In this document: piece after piece, positions 28,561 to 36,774 of the stretch
How positions within the stretch are numbered: position 1 is the stretch's first letter
Layout of the letters: each line of letters starts with the position of its first letter
NCBI RefSeq assembly: GCF_023920105.1
Contig: NZ_CP083693.1
Coordinates: 112,501-176,500, forward strand
DNA: 64,000 nt
Origin: Bartonella taylorii
GTDB taxonomy: Bacteria > Pseudomonadota > Alphaproteobacteria > Rhizobiales > Rhizobiaceae
Direction of reading: 5' to 3'
Position numbers and translations under genes: made by a program
Notes under the pieces: generated by a model
Seen by the model: only the letters and a program-made list of their open reading frames with translations
The model's database searches: none
What the model was told of the DNA's origin: nothing

Positions 28561-30813
28561 TTAGCTGGTTAACGCCATTGCTTTTGAGGCGCTCACTTTC
28601 CGCTGATGAACCTCTGGTGAGTTTTTGTATACTTGCATAGAGTTTTCAGCAGATTCTGGATGCCTTTTTACTGATGAGCGCTCAGACAATTGAGGAGATT
28701 GCGAGAGGTTTTTTTGTTTTTGCATGCTTTTATCTCGCTCGGAGGATTGTTCTTGATGCGTTTTTACAATCTCGTCTCTGACTTTTTTTACAGTTTTGGT
28801 ATAATCATCAATGGCAGCACATAGGGAAGGAACAGCGCCTTCAGCGTATTTGCGTGCTTGATTTTTTATGCCAAGCACTTGTTTTCCAGCAAGGGGAGCA
28901 AACATTGTGGGCTGATTTGCAACTTGCCATGAGAGTTCTTCTCCCAAAACAGGAATTTTTTGCACATCTTCAGTGTTATATTGCAAAACAAATGGGTCTT
29001 TATAAACAATGTTGCACCAATTGTAGACTTCTATTTGAGCACGTTGAACAGAGTGATCATTTTGAACTCTGTCGCTAATTTCCTTATACGAAAGAGTAGG
29101 GATTTTTTCTTGTTCAGCTGTAAATGATTTTTGCTGATTTTCAGCTGTTTGCTCTCTTTGCGTTTTTTGTTCATGGTGTTTTTGTTCTGCGTGAGAAGTA
29201 GGCAAAACGCTTTCTTGTTTGTGTTGTACATCAGTTTTTTCGGATGTTGTCACTGTGCGTGGTCGAGCACCAAGCCGGTTCCATTCAGCTTGCATGGCAG
29301 TTTCAACAGCTGCTTGATGTCTGTCTGCTGGTGAGTGTTCAGGTTGTTTAGGAGGTTTTGATAAGCTTTGCTGTCTTTGCAGGTTTTTCTCTTGCTCTGT
29401 AGATTGTGTATGGCGTTTGTGTTTTTCTTCTTGGCTTTGTATAATTTGTTCTTTTGCATGTTTTATAGCTTCAGCATAGCCTTCAATGGCCTCACTCAGA
29501 CGTGTAAGAGCATTTTCAGCCTGTGTGCGTGCATCATTTTTAAAGCCATAGATATTGTAACCAGAAAGTTTACCAAACGAATGAGGGTGTGTTTTAACTT
29601 GCCATGCAAGCTCTTCTCCTATGGCAGGAGATTTTTGAATTTCTTCAAGTCTATATTGCAAAATACTTGGGTCGCCATAAGCAACTGTGCACCAATATAT
29701 GATTTCTGCGTGACAATATTGGACCACCGTATTACTTTTAACTCTGTGAACGAGTTCTTTATGCGAAAGAGGCGTTTGCTCAGGTTTGCGCGGCTTTTGT
29801 AGATCTTCAGCCATTTGCTTTAGGTCTAGTGTATGTTTATGGCGTATCTGTTCTGCTCGATGGCCATGTAAAACATTCTCTTTTGCCTGTTTTACACTTT
29901 CGGCATAATTTTCAATGGCAAAACATAGGGATGAAATATTTTTTTCAGCTTCTTTGCGTGCTTGATTTTTTATGCCAAGAACTTTTTTTCCAGCAAGATT
30001 AGCAACAAGTTTAGGACTTGTTGCAACTTGCCATGAAAGGCTTGTTCCAAGGGAAGGATTTTTTTCAATTTCTTCAAGTTTTGTTTGAAAAATATCTGGG
30101 TTTCCATAAACAGTTTGAGACAAACTTTTGATTTCGTCTTTACAGCCTTGGACCAAAATATTGTTTCTAATTTTCTGGATAAATTCTTCTTTCGGGATAG
30201 ATGTACTTACTTTTGATGGAGTAACCGTTGTGTATATGGTGCTCTCTTTTTGAGTGGCACCATTGCTTTTTTCTCTATTTCTCGTGAGAGGCGGTGTCTT
30301 TATCTCAAGCTCTGCATATACAGTTTCACTTTCTTGTGTTGTTGCACTTTTGCTTTGTGCACTATTTCTTGTGCGCGGTGGTTTTTGTGGAGCAGGTGTT
30401 GCATACAGTGCTTCACTCTCCTTTGTTGCTGTGCTGTTGTTTAGCTCTCTGTCTCTTGCCCGCGGTGGTCTTTGTGGGGGAACTCTTACGTGTTGCGCTT
30501 GGCTGTCTTGTGTTGCTGTGTTTTTGCTTAGCTCTTTGTCTCTTGCCCGCGGTGGTCTTTGTGGGGGAACCCTTACGTGTTGCGCTTGGCTGTCTTGTGT
30601 TATTGTATTGCTTTGTGCCTTATCGCTTCCGTGAGATATTTTGGGTGAAGTAACTCTTGCCGGTATAGTCTTTTCTGGGCGTTTTGGGAGAGGTGGTTTT
30701 TGATTATTTTGGGCAACTGCGGGATTAGCGGGTGTTCCAATAGATTGTTCATGATTTTTTTCAAATTCTTCTATCATGCGAGCTACAAAAGGGGAAGGTT
30801 GTTTTTTTTTCAT
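28561..30813 (-). CDS. Tyrosine-motif Bep effector with three BID domains (BepE/BepF-like)
   Basis: A 750-residue effector. Residues 72-179 hold four 29-residue repeats with polyproline-like PPQRPPRAR ends. The last two, and the segment after them, carry EALYATP (Tyr137), ETVYAEL (Tyr166) and STIYTTV (Tyr194), expected to be phosphorylated by host kinases and to bind SH2 proteins; the first two have AQHVRV instead and lack Tyr. BID domains follow at about 206-316, 346-457 and 571-686, each with the W-x-V-x(5)-P and A-R-x-x-A-E pattern; a His/Gln-rich coiled linker separates the second and third. One tyrosine region plus three BIDs is the BepF layout of B. henselae, but BepE is also possible, so no symbol is given. 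Frame intact. Confidence 0.85.
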   Translation of the reverse strand: MKKKQPSPFVARMIEEFEKNHEQSIGTPANPAVAQNNQKPPLPKRPEKTIPARVTSPKISHGSDKAQSNTITQDSQAQHVRVPPQRPPRARDKELSKNTATQDSQAQHVRVPPQRPPRARDRELNNSTATKESEALYATPAPQKPPRTRNSAQSKSATTQESETVYAELEIKTPPLTRNREKSNGATQKESTIYTTVTPSKVSTSIPKEEFIQKIRNNILVQGCKDEIKSLSQTVYGNPDIFQTKLEEIEKNPSLGTSLSWQVATSPKLVANLAGKKVLGIKNQARKEAEKNISSLCFAIENYAESVKQAKENVLHGHRAEQIRHKHTLDLKQMAEDLQKPRKPEQTPLSHKELVHRVKSNTVVQYCHAEIIYWCTVAYGDPSILQYRLEEIQKSPAIGEELAWQVKTHPHSFGKLSGYNIYGFKNDARTQAENALTRLSEAIEGYAEAIKHAKEQIIQSQEEKHKRHTQSTEQEKNLQRQQSLSKPPKQPEHSPADRHQAAVETAMQAEWNRLGARPRTVTTSEKTDVQHKQESVLPTSHAEQKHHEQKTQREQTAENQQKSFTAEQEKIPTLSYKEISDRVQNDHSVQRAQIEVYNWCNIVYKDPFVLQYNTEDVQKIPVLGEELSWQVANQPTMFAPLAGKQVLGIKNQARKYAEGAVPSLCAAIDDYTKTVKKVRDEIVKTHQEQSSERDKSMQKQKNLSQSPQLSERSSVKRHPESAENSMQVYKNSPEVHQRKVSASKAMALTS

Positions 30814-31119
30814 GCCTGTTTCCTTTCAAAAATTATTTTAGAAAACCTCTTTGGTGCACTCTCCACCTTTACGCTTTGGTAGCTTTTATACAAAAGAAGG
30901 TGCCCATCTGAATGACCTCTAAAGACTCTGCGCTATTCGTAGCTCTCATAATCGACATTTGTGACTTTTATACAGCTTTTTTATGAAATTTTATCAATAA
31001 GTTATACAAAATAGAGGGACTGTTTTGATGGAACTTTTCCATAACAGGGCACAAAAAATTTTAGCGCAACCCATATAAAATGAATTGCGCTAAAAGGTCA
31101 GATAACAGTTTATGTATAT
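30814..31119 (-). promoter_or_regulatory. Shared bep leader/promoter module 2
   Basis: This spacer is close to 32158-32470 over about 280 bp: GAAAGGAAACA at the start codon, the words actctccacct and aattttatcaataagtta, and an inverted repeat at 31059-31095 (ttttagcgcaa / ttgcgctaaaa) that on the minus strand is followed by six T and probably ends bepD transcription. Confidence 0.7.
31059..31095 (-). terminator. Probable terminator of bepD
   Basis: An 11-bp perfect stem, ttttagcgcaa / ttgcgctaaaa, is followed on the minus strand by TTTTTTG. It lies 25 bp past the bepD stop codon. Confidence 0.65.
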
Positions 31120-32157
31120 TTACATCGCAAAAGCCATTCCTTTTCCACCCTCATGTCTGCTGCGTGGTTGCACTTCGCGCTGTGGAGAAGTCTGGCGTTC
31201 TTCTCTTGCGTGACGATGATGATGTCTGTGTTCACCGTGTCTTTCTGGACTTTCTCCTCTTTCATGTCCTTGTTGTTTTGCCTGCTCACGGGTAAAGTCT
31301 TTGTGTAGCTTTTGTGCAGTCTTTACATGTCTTTCAAGAGCAGCACAAAGAGGGCCAAAACCGTCTTCAGCCTCTTTGCGGCTTGGGGATTTCACACCAA
31401 GTACTTTTGTACCAGCAAGCTTACCTACACCTTCAGGATTCCCTGCAACTTCCCATAAGACGTTCTCTCCTTCTCGAGGATTATCAAGAATCCTAGCAAG
31501 TTGGGTATTCAAAGCATGCTCGTTACCAAAAACAACTTTGCACCATTCTTGGGTTTCTCTTACACCATATTGGAAGTGTACGTTTTTTAAGAGTTTTGAA
31601 GTAATTTCATCTTTCGGGGATTTAGGAGGGGGTGTTGTTCTTCCTGTGTTCAATCCTTCATAGATAGGATTTTCTCGTTGTAGGGAGTCTTGCCCACCCT
31701 GTGCACCTATGCCAACCGTTGCATAGACAGATTCCACTGGCTTTTTGGGGGAAGGCCCAGCATTTTCACCAAAGTCAAGCTCTGCATAGAGATGTTCTGG
31801 TTTCTCGTGACGTTGTCCTCTATGTGCACCCTCGCCAACGGTGCTGTAGTAAGGCTCTCCCCAATTACTTGCCTCCAGATCAGTTACTGTATAGGGGTCT
31901 ACTAGCCTGTCAGTACGTCGCCCATCACTTGGCTTCCCACCAAGTCTGTCATAGGGATTTCCTAGTGGCTTTTGGGGTGCATAGATAGTTTCTTCTGATT
32001 GTGGGGAGCGCTGTCTTGGTGCTTTATTAACCTTTGCGTAGAGCTCTTCAGGGGCCGTTTGTTGTGTGGGGTGTTGTTTTCTGTTTGGTTTATTAACCTC
32101 TGCGTAGAGGACTTCTGGGTTAGCTTGTGGAGAAGGGGATGGATGATTCTTTTTCAT
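31120..32157 (-). CDS. bepD: Bep effector with tandem tyrosine motifs and one BID (BepD-like)
   Basis: A 345-residue translocated effector. The first 175 residues are Pro-rich and contain a series of EPIYA-like motifs: EVLYAEV (Tyr18), EELYAKV (Tyr40), ETIYAPQ (Tyr59), PYYSTVG (about 104), EHLYAEL (Tyr124), ESVYATV (Tyr145) and NPIYEGL (Tyr166). In B. henselae, BepD is phosphorylated in the host cell at such sites. A single BID domain follows at about 182-295, then a His/Arg-rich tail ending KGMAFAM, as expected for a VirD4 substrate. The start has GAAAGGAAACATAC. The layout of one tyrosine region plus one BID fits BepD best. Confidence 0.85.
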   Translation of the reverse strand: MKKNHPSPSPQANPEVLYAEVNKPNRKQHPTQQTAPEELYAKVNKAPRQRSPQSEETIYAPQKPLGNPYDRLGGKPSDGRRTDRLVDPYTVTDLEASNWGEPYYSTVGEGAHRGQRHEKPEHLYAELDFGENAGPSPKKPVESVYATVGIGAQGGQDSLQRENPIYEGLNTGRTTPPPKSPKDEITSKLLKNVHFQYGVRETQEWCKVVFGNEHALNTQLARILDNPREGENVLWEVAGNPEGVGKLAGTKVLGVKSPSRKEAEDGFGPLCAALERHVKTAQKLHKDFTREQAKQQGHERGESPERHGEHRHHHRHAREERQTSPQREVQPRSRHEGGKGMAFAM

Positions 32158-32470
32158 GTATGTTTCCTTTCAAGAATTATTTTAGAAAACTTCTTTGGCC
32201 ACTCTCCACCTCTATGCTTTTATAGCTTTGCTACGAAGGAGGATGTCCATTTGAATGATCTCCAAAGATCCTCCGCTATTCGCGCTTATCGTAATCGATA
32301 TTTATGTCTTTTATACAGTTTTTTTGTGAAATTTTATCAATAAGTTAAATAAAATTACGTGGTCTATTTTGATGAAGCTTTTCTGTAACATTTCATAACA
32401 ACTCTTGACGCAATTAAAATGAAATGATTTGCGCCAAGAGGATAGATAAGAAGCTAAATTATATCAGTTT
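32158..32470 (-). promoter_or_regulatory. Shared bep leader/promoter module 3
   Basis: This is the leader of bepD, about 280 bp long and clearly similar to 30814-31119. It ends in an inverted repeat at 32403-32438 (cttgacgcaa / ttgcgccaag, one G-T pair) just behind bepC. The module therefore contains the terminator zone of one gene and the promoter zone of the next. Confidence 0.7.
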
Positions 32471-34069
32471 TTATCCGGTAAGAGCTAGCGATGAAGAGCG
32501 ACTGATTTTGAGGGTGCGCATCTGACAATGTGCTTCTTTGGTGTTGTTTACGGTTTTAATAATGTCTTTTGCTTTGCTTTCCGATACACCAAGCATGCAA
32601 GAAAGTCTTGTAAGATCGTTTTCCTGTATGGCTTTACGCTCTTGTGATGATAAACGATTTTGTAATTGACGCCCATAACCATGCAGTTCTTGTCGCAGTG
32701 CGGGAGAATGGGACAAAGCTTCTCTTTGTTGTTCTGGTGGTAAGGAAAAAAGGTTTTGCAAGTCTCTCGTAGGCTTTTCGATAGATTGGTTCAAGCGATT
32801 TTGTTCTTTTTGATAGTGCTCTATGATGTCAGTCATTATTTGTTGTGTCATATCACCATAGTTGTGAAGTGCTTCAACTAGCTGTGGAACAGCCTCTTCC
32901 GCACGTCTGCGCGCTGGGCTTCTTATACCAAGCATTTTCCTTCCTGCAAGCTTACAAACGGATTTAGGATTTTGGATAATTTGTTCCGCGAACTGTGTGC
33001 ACAAGCTTGGATCTATATTGATTGTTTCCATTGTTTCGTTTAGTGCGTGTGTATTGCCATAAATGATTTTTGATAAACGTTCGACTTCAGAGCGATATGA
33101 TTCAACACCGGAATTATTTACCAGTTTTTCGGCAAGCACCTCATTGGTGAGAGGTGCTAATCTCTCTCTTGGGATCAGTGTTTCTCTCAGGTTTTTAACA
33201 TTGCTTTTCTGGAAAGAGAAGCGATCACCATTCTGTAATGATTTTACTTGCTCTGGTGAAAGATCATCTTTGTGACCGATGATGAAAGTACCATTCATTT
33301 CCAGAACAAAACCTTCTGCACTCATTCCTCTAAAGATGCCATCGTAGGTCACACCTTCTTTTGCTGCGACAACAACACGATTGTTGATTTCATTAAGTCC
33401 AGCACGTCTCATTTGAGAGATGAATTCCTTTAAAACAAGTGCTTTTTGTGGATGGGTGCTATCCTCAAACAGATCTTTCATTGGTTGCGAGTTACCGTTT
33501 TGCATTGCTTCAATACTAGCCTGTGTCAGGCGTTCTTTTGTGATAAAAGAAAAGTCAATTGGATGGCCCGCTGCTTGTCCAAGCTTTTCCATAAACATGC
33601 GTTGTGTGCGCCCATTGCCTTTTCTGAACGGATGTGCATGGTTGAGAGTTATAAACACCTCAGCGGCTTCTACAGCAAACTCTTTCCGCGATAAACCTTG
33701 TAGATTATTTTTTGCGGTAAGCCTTTGTTCTAATTGCTTAAGCTCTCTTTGAATTTGTGGACCGATAGCAAAGGGAACCTTATAGCTTTTTGGTCGCATC
33801 GCCGGCATACGGGCAGTGGTACCATCTGCAAATGTAAAGGACTGATCACGGGTCTGTCCGGCCCATTCAAAACTTTTGTAGAAAAGGTTCCAGTGAATTA
33901 ATTTCAGATAAGCAGCATCAAATTTTCGTGGTGGTGGTTCATGGCGAAAGTTCACAGCCGCTCTGGCTGCTTCATGAGCACAACGTTCATACAGCTTGTG
34001 TGGGTTTTTGATGCCATATTTATTTTTCAATGTTTTGTTATTTTTATACAGATAATTTTGCTCTAACAT
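32471..34069 (-). CDS. bepC: FIC-BID effector BepC (non-canonical FIC motif)
   Basis: A 532-residue effector. FIC domain about 10-215 with HPFRKGNGRTQR at 146-157: Lys150 replaces the acidic residue that holds magnesium, the hallmark of BepC, which is thought not to AMPylate and which in other species acts on the host cytoskeleton through GEF-H1. OB-like linker about 220-305, BID about 310-430, then a positively charged helical tail. Ribosome site AAGGAGAT lies 5 bases before ATG. An antitoxin-like gene with a frameshift ends 11 bp upstream, copying the biaA-bepA arrangement. Confidence 0.9.
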   Translation of the reverse strand: MLEQNYLYKNNKTLKNKYGIKNPHKLYERCAHEAARAAVNFRHEPPPRKFDAAYLKLIHWNLFYKSFEWAGQTRDQSFTFADGTTARMPAMRPKSYKVPFAIGPQIQRELKQLEQRLTAKNNLQGLSRKEFAVEAAEVFITLNHAHPFRKGNGRTQRMFMEKLGQAAGHPIDFSFITKERLTQASIEAMQNGNSQPMKDLFEDSTHPQKALVLKEFISQMRRAGLNEINNRVVVAAKEGVTYDGIFRGMSAEGFVLEMNGTFIIGHKDDLSPEQVKSLQNGDRFSFQKSNVKNLRETLIPRERLAPLTNEVLAEKLVNNSGVESYRSEVERLSKIIYGNTHALNETMETINIDPSLCTQFAEQIIQNPKSVCKLAGRKMLGIRSPARRRAEEAVPQLVEALHNYGDMTQQIMTDIIEHYQKEQNRLNQSIEKPTRDLQNLFSLPPEQQREALSHSPALRQELHGYGRQLQNRLSSQERKAIQENDLTRLSCMLGVSESKAKDIIKTVNNTKEAHCQMRTLKISRSSSLALTG

Positions 34070-34080
34070 AGGATATCTCC

Positions 34081-34294
34081 TTAGAGAATAGGGTGGCTTA
34101 TGAGAGTGTTAAACTCTTCGTGTGAAAAGTCCCCCCTTCGCGTATTCTTTCGAAATTTTGAGTGTTTTAGGAGGGAGCGATATTCCCTCAAGTGTATGGG
34201 TGCTGATGCCGGCTTCAACTGCTTTGTGATGCTTTTGTAATTCTTTTGAAGCGAGAGATGCAGAATGTTCCTTTGGGATTATGGTCATGCACAT
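34081..34294 (-). pseudogene. FicA/BiaA-like antitoxin, frameshifted in a G6 run
   Basis: The frame from ATG 34294 (or 34288) reads HKAVEAGISTHTLEGISLPP and matches BiaA, including the class I FIC-inhibitor motif [S/T]-x3-E-[G/N] (T-HTL-EG). At the six C on the plus strand (34131-34136) the frame breaks and ends with FTRRV. Removing one base restores KGDFSHEEFNTLISHPIL and a stop at 34081, parallel to GHISLEEFNTLMDNAIL of BiaA and 11 bp before bepC, the same spacing as biaA-bepA. The inhibitory helix lies before the break. The frame is open upstream to 34594 but that part is unlike an antitoxin. Confidence 0.8.
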
Positions 34295-34699
34295 TTCTTT
34301 TTTGAATGTGCTTTTTGTTCTTTTTGAATGTGCTGTTGGAAAGTCTTTTGGGTATATTTTCCACCATTGTTTATCATTTTTACAAATGAGTGTGTTCTCT
34401 AGTGTTTTGCTTTTAATAAAGCTGTTTTCAAAAGCTCTTTGATGGGTATTTAAAGTGTGAAAATCGTGGTTATGGTCGCCATTGATTGTTTGGTTTTTTT
34501 GGGGCCCTTCATAAAAAGCGTTAGCGTTTGTAAGCACATGCACAAAAGTAACAATTAAGAATTTTTTTTCACCATATTTTTCTTGTTGGATCATACAAAA
34601 ATTCCTTTTTAGTAGGCTTTTGTGAGATAGAACGTATGCTTTTTGCCTTTTATGCTGTTGTTATTATTTTGTTGCTCAATACCCATAAGAGAATATTTT

Positions 34700-36619
34700 T
34701 CACTTTTTCTTTGCTTGTGGGGCAAAACGGTTTTTTTCAGCAGCCGCTAACATTTCTTTTCTTCTAAAATAGATCGCTCGACCACATCGTAAAGGGGGCT
34801 GCCCTTGCATAAGAATAATTTGTTCATCTTGACGCATATTTTGGATAATTTCGTGGGGTAAAATCAGGGCTCTTTGTTGATAATTGATGTTTTGGGAGCC
34901 TTTTGCTAAAGACAAACCTCTTGATTTACTTGTTCCTGTCACTTCAACGGTCATTTGACCACAACGTTCTGAAATGTCTTTGGCTGTTTGGAGATCTTTG
35001 ATGGCGGCATAACTCACAAATGAACAGCTTTCAAACCATGAGCGCGCTCCCGCTTCTCCAAAGTGATTGACCAACTGTCCAGAGGATTGATAAAAGAGCA
35101 TTAAGGATGTGCCGTATTTACGGCCTCGGTCACGCGCTTCTTCTAGAATGTTCATATAGCCAAGGAGATCGACTTCATCCAAGACGAACAAAACACGCTT
35201 TTTGTAATTACCGTCAGCTGTAATCATTGCATTTAAAAAGGCACCAATAATGACCCGTCCAATTGCTGGATAACTGTTTAAAATACTTGCGGGAAGATTG
35301 AGAAAAACATCTGTATTCCCGTTTGTGATATCCGAGGATGCAAAATCATCCCCACAGACAAGATCAGCGTAATTGGACAAAGAAAGCCACTGGGTGTCTT
35401 TTGATGCAGTTGTGTAGACCCCTGAAAAGGTTTGGTCTGCCATTTCTGTGAAAATACCGACCATTTCACGAATAAAAGGAGAGGGTGTTGTTTCTTGAAT
35501 CATACGCAATTGATTCACAACAGCTGTTTCTGATTGAGACAAAATTCCGCGTAGTGTTTTTAAATTCCGCTCATGGTCTTCATATTCATCAGAAAATATG
35601 ACATGTGCAAGAAGAGCGGTTAAAAGATTATGTGCTTGTGTCGAAAAATATTCTGCTGAAGAATTATCTGATTTTTTATCCGTGAGAAGCAATTTGGAAA
35701 AACCTACAATATTAGCTTCACGTTGTGTACGTGGTACACTATCATCTAAAAGCCAATCGAGCACATTAAAATTTTTTGTTAAAACCGAATTGGGATCGAG
35801 AACAATAACATTTCTATTTCCCATTTTTTTCCGCGCAAATTTGACCATAGGTGCAACTTCGGTTGAAGGATCGAGGCAAACAATCGAGCCTGGATATGTT
35901 AAACATGTTGGAACGACTGTACTTGTTGTTTTATATCCACCAGAACCGGCAAAAAAGATCATGTGAGTTGAACCAAAATCAAGATTAAAGGTGAGCAAAG
36001 GTGCTGTCCCGCCTTTCCCCCATGTAGTTTTATTGCCAGGCGCAAAGGGAATATTGCACACATTATCTTGATCAACACGGTATCTTTCACCAACAACAAT
36101 TTGGCCATTAGCAGGAAAAATTTTGGCTGCTTCTCTTAAATGCATCCATGAGGCGTCACCAAAAATTCCTTTTTTTGCACGCTTGATTTTGTTGGTGCGT
36201 GGAAAGGTTGTCATGACTTGAATTGTTAAAAGAGCAACACCGATGATGACGCCAAAGATAACCATGGAATCCATGAACTTGAGAGCATAGTTCCAAGTTA
36301 TCCCTTGTTGTCCAACATAGGGGCTTAAGCGCTTTATTTCACCGCCAATATAGTAAAGAGCAGTGATCCCAAAAAAGACGGCTGAAACAAGCGTGATTGC
36401 TCTGCGCAAGTGCAGTTTTTGCGATAGAGTGTAAAACAATGAAACAGCAGCAACCAGCACCAATACCAATAAGGGTTTTGAACGAAGATACCAGTAAATT
36501 TGATTGTCTTTTAATCCATTTGTGATAAGCGACAACAAATGAGGAACAAGGAATATCGTTAAACTCCCTAAAATGATTGGTATAAAAATAAGCGCCAATT
36601 GTGTCTTTGTGTATTTCAT
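34700..36619 (-). CDS. virD4: Type IV coupling protein VirD4
   Basis: The 639-residue hexameric ATPase that receives BID-containing effectors and feeds them to the channel. Four N-terminal hydrophobic segments (about 9-30, 48-66, 73-95, 118-140) anchor it. The P-loop is FAGSGGYKTTS near residue 230, and the Walker B strand LFVLDEVDLLG is near 475; SCSFVSYAAIKDLQTAKDIS follows. It is separate from the virB operon, lying between bepA and bepC as in other Bartonella. The C-terminal tail ends in KKK. Frame intact. Confidence 0.95.
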   Translation of the reverse strand: MKYTKTQLALIFIPIILGSLTIFLVPHLLSLITNGLKDNQIYWYLRSKPLLVLVLVAAVSLFYTLSQKLHLRRAITLVSAVFFGITALYYIGGEIKRLSPYVGQQGITWNYALKFMDSMVIFGVIIGVALLTIQVMTTFPRTNKIKRAKKGIFGDASWMHLREAAKIFPANGQIVVGERYRVDQDNVCNIPFAPGNKTTWGKGGTAPLLTFNLDFGSTHMIFFAGSGGYKTTSTVVPTCLTYPGSIVCLDPSTEVAPMVKFARKKMGNRNVIVLDPNSVLTKNFNVLDWLLDDSVPRTQREANIVGFSKLLLTDKKSDNSSAEYFSTQAHNLLTALLAHVIFSDEYEDHERNLKTLRGILSQSETAVVNQLRMIQETTPSPFIREMVGIFTEMADQTFSGVYTTASKDTQWLSLSNYADLVCGDDFASSDITNGNTDVFLNLPASILNSYPAIGRVIIGAFLNAMITADGNYKKRVLFVLDEVDLLGYMNILEEARDRGRKYGTSLMLFYQSSGQLVNHFGEAGARSWFESCSFVSYAAIKDLQTAKDISERCGQMTVEVTGTSKSRGLSLAKGSQNINYQQRALILPHEIIQNMRQDEQIILMQGQPPLRCGRAIYFRRKEMLAAAEKNRFAPQAKKK

Positions 36620-36711
36620 TGTCTCTTACTTTCGATTTTTTCTGACTATGCCACAAAATGCTACTTTCAAAATCAGTGCTAGGACGTCAGATAGCTTCCT
36701 TTTTTATGAGC

Positions 36712-36733
36712 GGGAGAGTTTTGGCACTCTCCC
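36712..36733. terminator. Hairpin between bepA and virD4
   Basis: The stem gggagagt / actctccc has a 6-base loop and lies about 40 bp past the bepA stop. There is no T run on the minus strand, so it may be a weak terminator or a processing site that sets virD4 levels. Confidence 0.45.
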
Positions 36734-36774
36734 AGCTGTTGGGGGTCAAATAAAGGAAGCAAGATTTCACACGT

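Noticed and set aside
30250..30653. Several overlapping plus-strand frames of 64-126 codons opposite the 3xBID bep gene
   Set aside because: They mirror the coding repeats of the effector and have Leu/Cys/Val-rich repeats produced by the reverse strand of the proline-rich units.
31301..31988. Plus-strand frames of 95-120 codons opposite bepD
   Set aside because: They are shadows of the BID and tyrosine-repeat coding sequence, with no ribosome sites.
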